Assembly: GCA_017302215.1 (NCBI GenBank)
Contig: JAFLDX010000009.1
Coordinates: 1-34,676, forward strand
Length of the DNA: 34,676 bases
Direction: 5' to 3'
DNA from: Lysobacterales bacterium
GTDB lineage: Bacteria > Pseudomonadota > Gammaproteobacteria > Xanthomonadales > Rhodanobacteraceae
The notes under the pieces were generated by a model. That model was not told where the DNA came from. It saw nothing but the letters and a program-made list of their open reading frames with translations, and did no database searches. The position numbers and the translations under genes are program-made. This document shows, piece after piece, positions 32,873 through 34,676 of the stretch (within the stretch, counting starts at the first letter, position 1; each line of letters begins with the position of its first letter).

Positions 32873-32902
32873 ACCATAGCCACGCCCCGCGAACGACGTC
32901 AA
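32873..32902 (-). promoter_or_regulatory. Promoter for the M23 peptidase-anmK operon
   Basis: TTGACG (32897-32902) and TATGGT (32873-32878) on the minus strand are 18 bases apart. Five of six and four of six bases match consensus. The predicted leader is about 20 bases. Confidence 0.55.
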
Positions 32903-33024
32903 TCTCAATGGCCGCGCGGGTTTGCAGAACATTCTTCGATTAACGAATTATTAACCGCGCCGTCGCTTCCGATGGCTCGCGGCGCGGTTTCCGCACCGCT
33001 CCGACATCACCAGCAGGGTCACGC

Positions 33025-34236
33025 ATGTCCGACGTCCAGTCCGCCCTCGACCTCATTGGTCGCGGTGCCGAGGAGATCATCAAGCGCGAGGATCTCGAGG
33101 CGCGCCTGCGTCTTGGCCGCCCGCTGCGCATCAAGGCCGGTTTCGACCCGACGGCGCCCGACCTGCACCTCGGGCACACGGTCCTGCTCAACAAGATGCG
33201 CCAGTTCCAGGACCTCGGCCACCAGGTCATCTTCCTGATCGGCGACTTCACCGGGATGATCGGTGATCCGACCGGAAAGAACGTGACACGCAAGCCGCTC
33301 ACGCGCGATGACGTCGAGGCGAACGCACGCACCTACGCCGATCAGGTATTCAAGGTGCTCGACCGCGCGCGCACCGAACTGCGCTTCAATAGCGAATGGT
33401 TCGGGCAGATGTCGGCGGCCGACATGGTCCGGCTGGCCGCGCAGCACACCGTGGCACGCATGCTCGAGCGTGACGATTTCGCCAGGCGTTATGCGGCGCA
33501 GCAGTCGATCGCGATCCACGAATTCCTCTATCCGCTGGTCCAGGGTTACGACTCCGTCGCGTTGAAAGCCGACGTCGAGCTCGGCGGCACCGACCAGAAG
33601 TTCAACCTGCTCATGGGCCGAGGCCTGCAGGAACACCATGGCCAGGCGCCGCAGATCGTGCTCACGATGCCGTTGCTCGAGGGCCTCGATGGCGTCAACA
33701 AGATGTCGAAGTCGCTCGGCAACTACATCGGCATCGACGAGCCGGCGATCGACATCGTCACCAAGACGATGAAAGTCGGTGATGACCTCATGTGGCGCTG
33801 GATCGACCTGTTGAGCTTCGACATCTCGGTCGCCGAGGTCGCCGTGCTCCGTCGCGACATCGACTCCGGGGCGTTGAACCCGCGCGACCTCAAGCTGCGT
33901 CTGGCGCGCGAACTGGCGGCCCGATTCCAGGGCGCTGCCGAGGCGGAAAGGGCGGTGGCGGGCTGGAGCGCCGTCGTGCGCGGCGAGGGCGACACGACAT
34001 CGCTTCCGCTGGCTGAGATCGCCGTGCCGGCCGAGGGCCTGCGCATCGCCGCGCTGCTGACCGCGGCCGGGTTGACGCCGAGCAACTCCGAGGCGTCGCG
34101 CAAGCTCAAGGAAAGCGCCGTCCGCATCGACGGTGAAGTCGTGTCCGATCCGCAGCGCGTGGTGCCAAGCGGGTTCGAGGGCGTGCTCCAGATCGGCAAG
34201 CGCACGTTTGCGCGGGTTCGCCTGATCGGCGCGTGA
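33025..34236 (+). CDS. tyrS: Tyrosyl-tRNA synthetase
   Basis: The 403-residue class I synthetase charges tRNA-Tyr. The nucleotide-binding motif is [14 protein letters not shown] near 48, the [14 protein letters not shown] segment follows, [20 protein letters not shown] lines the tyrosine site, and the [11 protein letters not shown] loop is near 226. The C-terminal S4-type RNA-binding domain (about 340-403) includes [20 protein letters not shown]. Complete HIGH and KMSKS signatures with this length point to the TyrZ-like bacterial branch. The ATG at 33025 gives the usual start ([19 protein letters not shown]). The rRNA operon leader follows on the same strand. From 34237 to 34470 I see no gene. 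Confidence 0.97.
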   Translation: MSDVQSALDLIGRGAEEIIKREDLEARLRLGRPLRIKAGFDPTAPDLHLGHTVLLNKMRQFQDLGHQVIFLIGDFTGMIGDPTGKNVTRKPLTRDDVEANARTYADQVFKVLDRARTELRFNSEWFGQMSAADMVRLAAQHTVARMLERDDFARRYAAQQSIAIHEFLYPLVQGYDSVALKADVELGGTDQKFNLLMGRGLQEHHGQAPQIVLTMPLLEGLDGVNKMSKSLGNYIGIDEPAIDIVTKTMKVGDDLMWRWIDLLSFDISVAEVAVLRRDIDSGALNPRDLKLRLARELAARFQGAAEAERAVAGWSAVVRGEGDTTSLPLAEIAVPAEGLRIAALLTAAGLTPSNSEASRKLKESAVRIDGEVVSDPQRVVPSGFEGVLQIGKRTFARVRLIGA

Positions 34237-34470
34237 CTGCGTGCGGATAGCCGACCCTGCCGGATTCGACCTGTTGATCGATCGTCGTCCCGGCTGCTCG
34301 ACGGGGTGTGCATTTGCGTCGCGTCACGGCGTCAACTTGCCGCGGTCGGACCGGCACCGTGGGTGCGAAAGCCCTCTTCCCGAACGCAGGCGGTCCGGTT
34401 AGGATGCGCGCCCCTTCGGAAGGAGGGGTATGGTTCGGGAGAGGGGGTCCCGGTCGTCGGTCGTCGGGTG

Positions 34471-34498
34471 TTGACGGTCGCGAAAATGGTTGTATAGT
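34471..34498 (+). promoter_or_regulatory. rRNA operon promoter
   Basis: TTGACG (34471-34476) and TATAGT (34493-34498) are 16 bases apart, each with one mismatch to consensus. The 16-base spacer is typical of stringently controlled rRNA promoters. No A/T-rich UP element is seen directly upstream. Transcription would start near 34505. Confidence 0.8.
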
Positions 34499-34504
34499 GT
34501 GCGG

Positions 34505-34676
34505 CTCCCTTGGACGAAAGGTCCTCGGGTGCGGGGGGAAGAAGGTCCTGCAAGCCATTGATCCTTGACAGTGTGCGCAAGTGTTTTGTGTGGGCGCCTT
34601 GAGGTGGACGAAAGTCCACGAAGTATCGAGCGTCCAAGCAAACGTCAAAGCAACGCTTTAGCAAAGCTTGGGTTCA
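34505..34676 (+). ncRNA. rRNA operon leader, cut by the window edge
   Basis: No coding frame is supported. A boxA-like antitermination element, TGATCCTTGACA, lies at 34559-34570. A 6-bp hairpin GTGGAC/GTCCAC with a GAAA loop follows at 34604-34619. A related smaller hairpin with the same TGGACGAAAG word is at 34511-34524. The last 60 bases (repeated CAAAGCAA/AGCAAAGC words) look like the sequence just before a 16S gene in xanthomonads. The 16S rRNA itself is not in the window. Leaders like this pair with the region after 16S to form the RNase III site. Confidence 0.7.

Noticed and set aside
34625-34676. Start of 16S rRNA at the right edge
   Set aside because: The conserved 16S 5' sequence (AGAGTTTGAT) is not reached before the window ends; only the leader is present.
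1-34676. CRISPR array, insertion sequence with transposase, or prophage
   Set aside because: No regularly spaced repeats, transposase, integrase or phage structural gene could be found on either strand.

Overview
This is high-GC DNA from a gammaproteobacterium. The gene order and the proteins point to the Lysobacterales/Xanthomonadales, perhaps a Rhodanobacteraceae-like lineage. Grounds: the order radC-coaBC-dut-algC-...-pyrE-xthA matches the Pseudomonas radC-coaC-dut-algC-argB-pyrE-crc region as I remember it; tyrS sits directly upstream of an rRNA operon leader, as in xanthomonads; and secreted PQQ-dehydrogenase-like proteins carry a short C-terminal F-x-x-G-F-D tail. The assignment comes from recalled family and synteny knowledge, not from a search.

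Layout. 1-1400: the start of an Fe-S oxidoreductase (minus strand), the rplM-rpsI ribosomal pair and a tRNA-Gln(CUG) with a terminator. 1391-1600: a small structured repeat cluster built from copies of the tRNA 3' end, ending in a second terminator. 1857-2559: a VapBC/FitAB-type toxin-antitoxin pair. 2792-6756 (minus): a small CX5R phosphatase-like protein and a fused indolepyruvate ferredoxin oxidoreductase, divergent from a CNT nucleoside transporter (6915-8210). 8197-15322: two secreted glucose/sorbosone-dehydrogenase-like proteins flank a divergent polyamine pair (speE and speA) and a beta-hydroxyacid dehydrogenase. 15347-17655 (minus): argS and an FtsN-like SPOR protein with overlapping stop and start codons. 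17656-18060 is non-coding and holds an exact DnaA box. 18061-19928 (minus): a possible metal phosphodiesterase of the HD/PDEase type, then radC.

20052-24256: coaBC-dut-algC. CoaA-pathway cofactor synthesis, dUTP control and a membrane-anchored phosphomannomutase lie in line. 24277-27480 (minus): a DUF4124 periplasmic protein, pyrE and an NdvA/ChvA-like glucan ABC exporter. 27689-28489: an exonuclease III homologue in the position held by crc in Pseudomonas, but with its catalytic residues intact.

28477-32846 is a peptidoglycan recycling and remodelling cluster: AmpG (import of anhydro-muropeptides), AnmK (phosphorylation of anhydro-MurNAc) and an M23 endopeptidase, all on the minus strand, with a lone ribbon-helix-helix protein on the plus strand between ampG and anmK. 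33025-34236 is tyrS. The window ends in a strong rRNA-type promoter and a structured leader with a boxA-like element; the 16S gene itself would begin just past the right edge.

Most of the window is housekeeping. The parts most worth a second look are the tRNA-Gln repeat cluster, the PDEase-like protein, the shared F-x-x-G-F-D C-termini, the catalytic XthA at the crc locus, and the ribbon-helix-helix gene inside the peptidoglycan recycling cluster.
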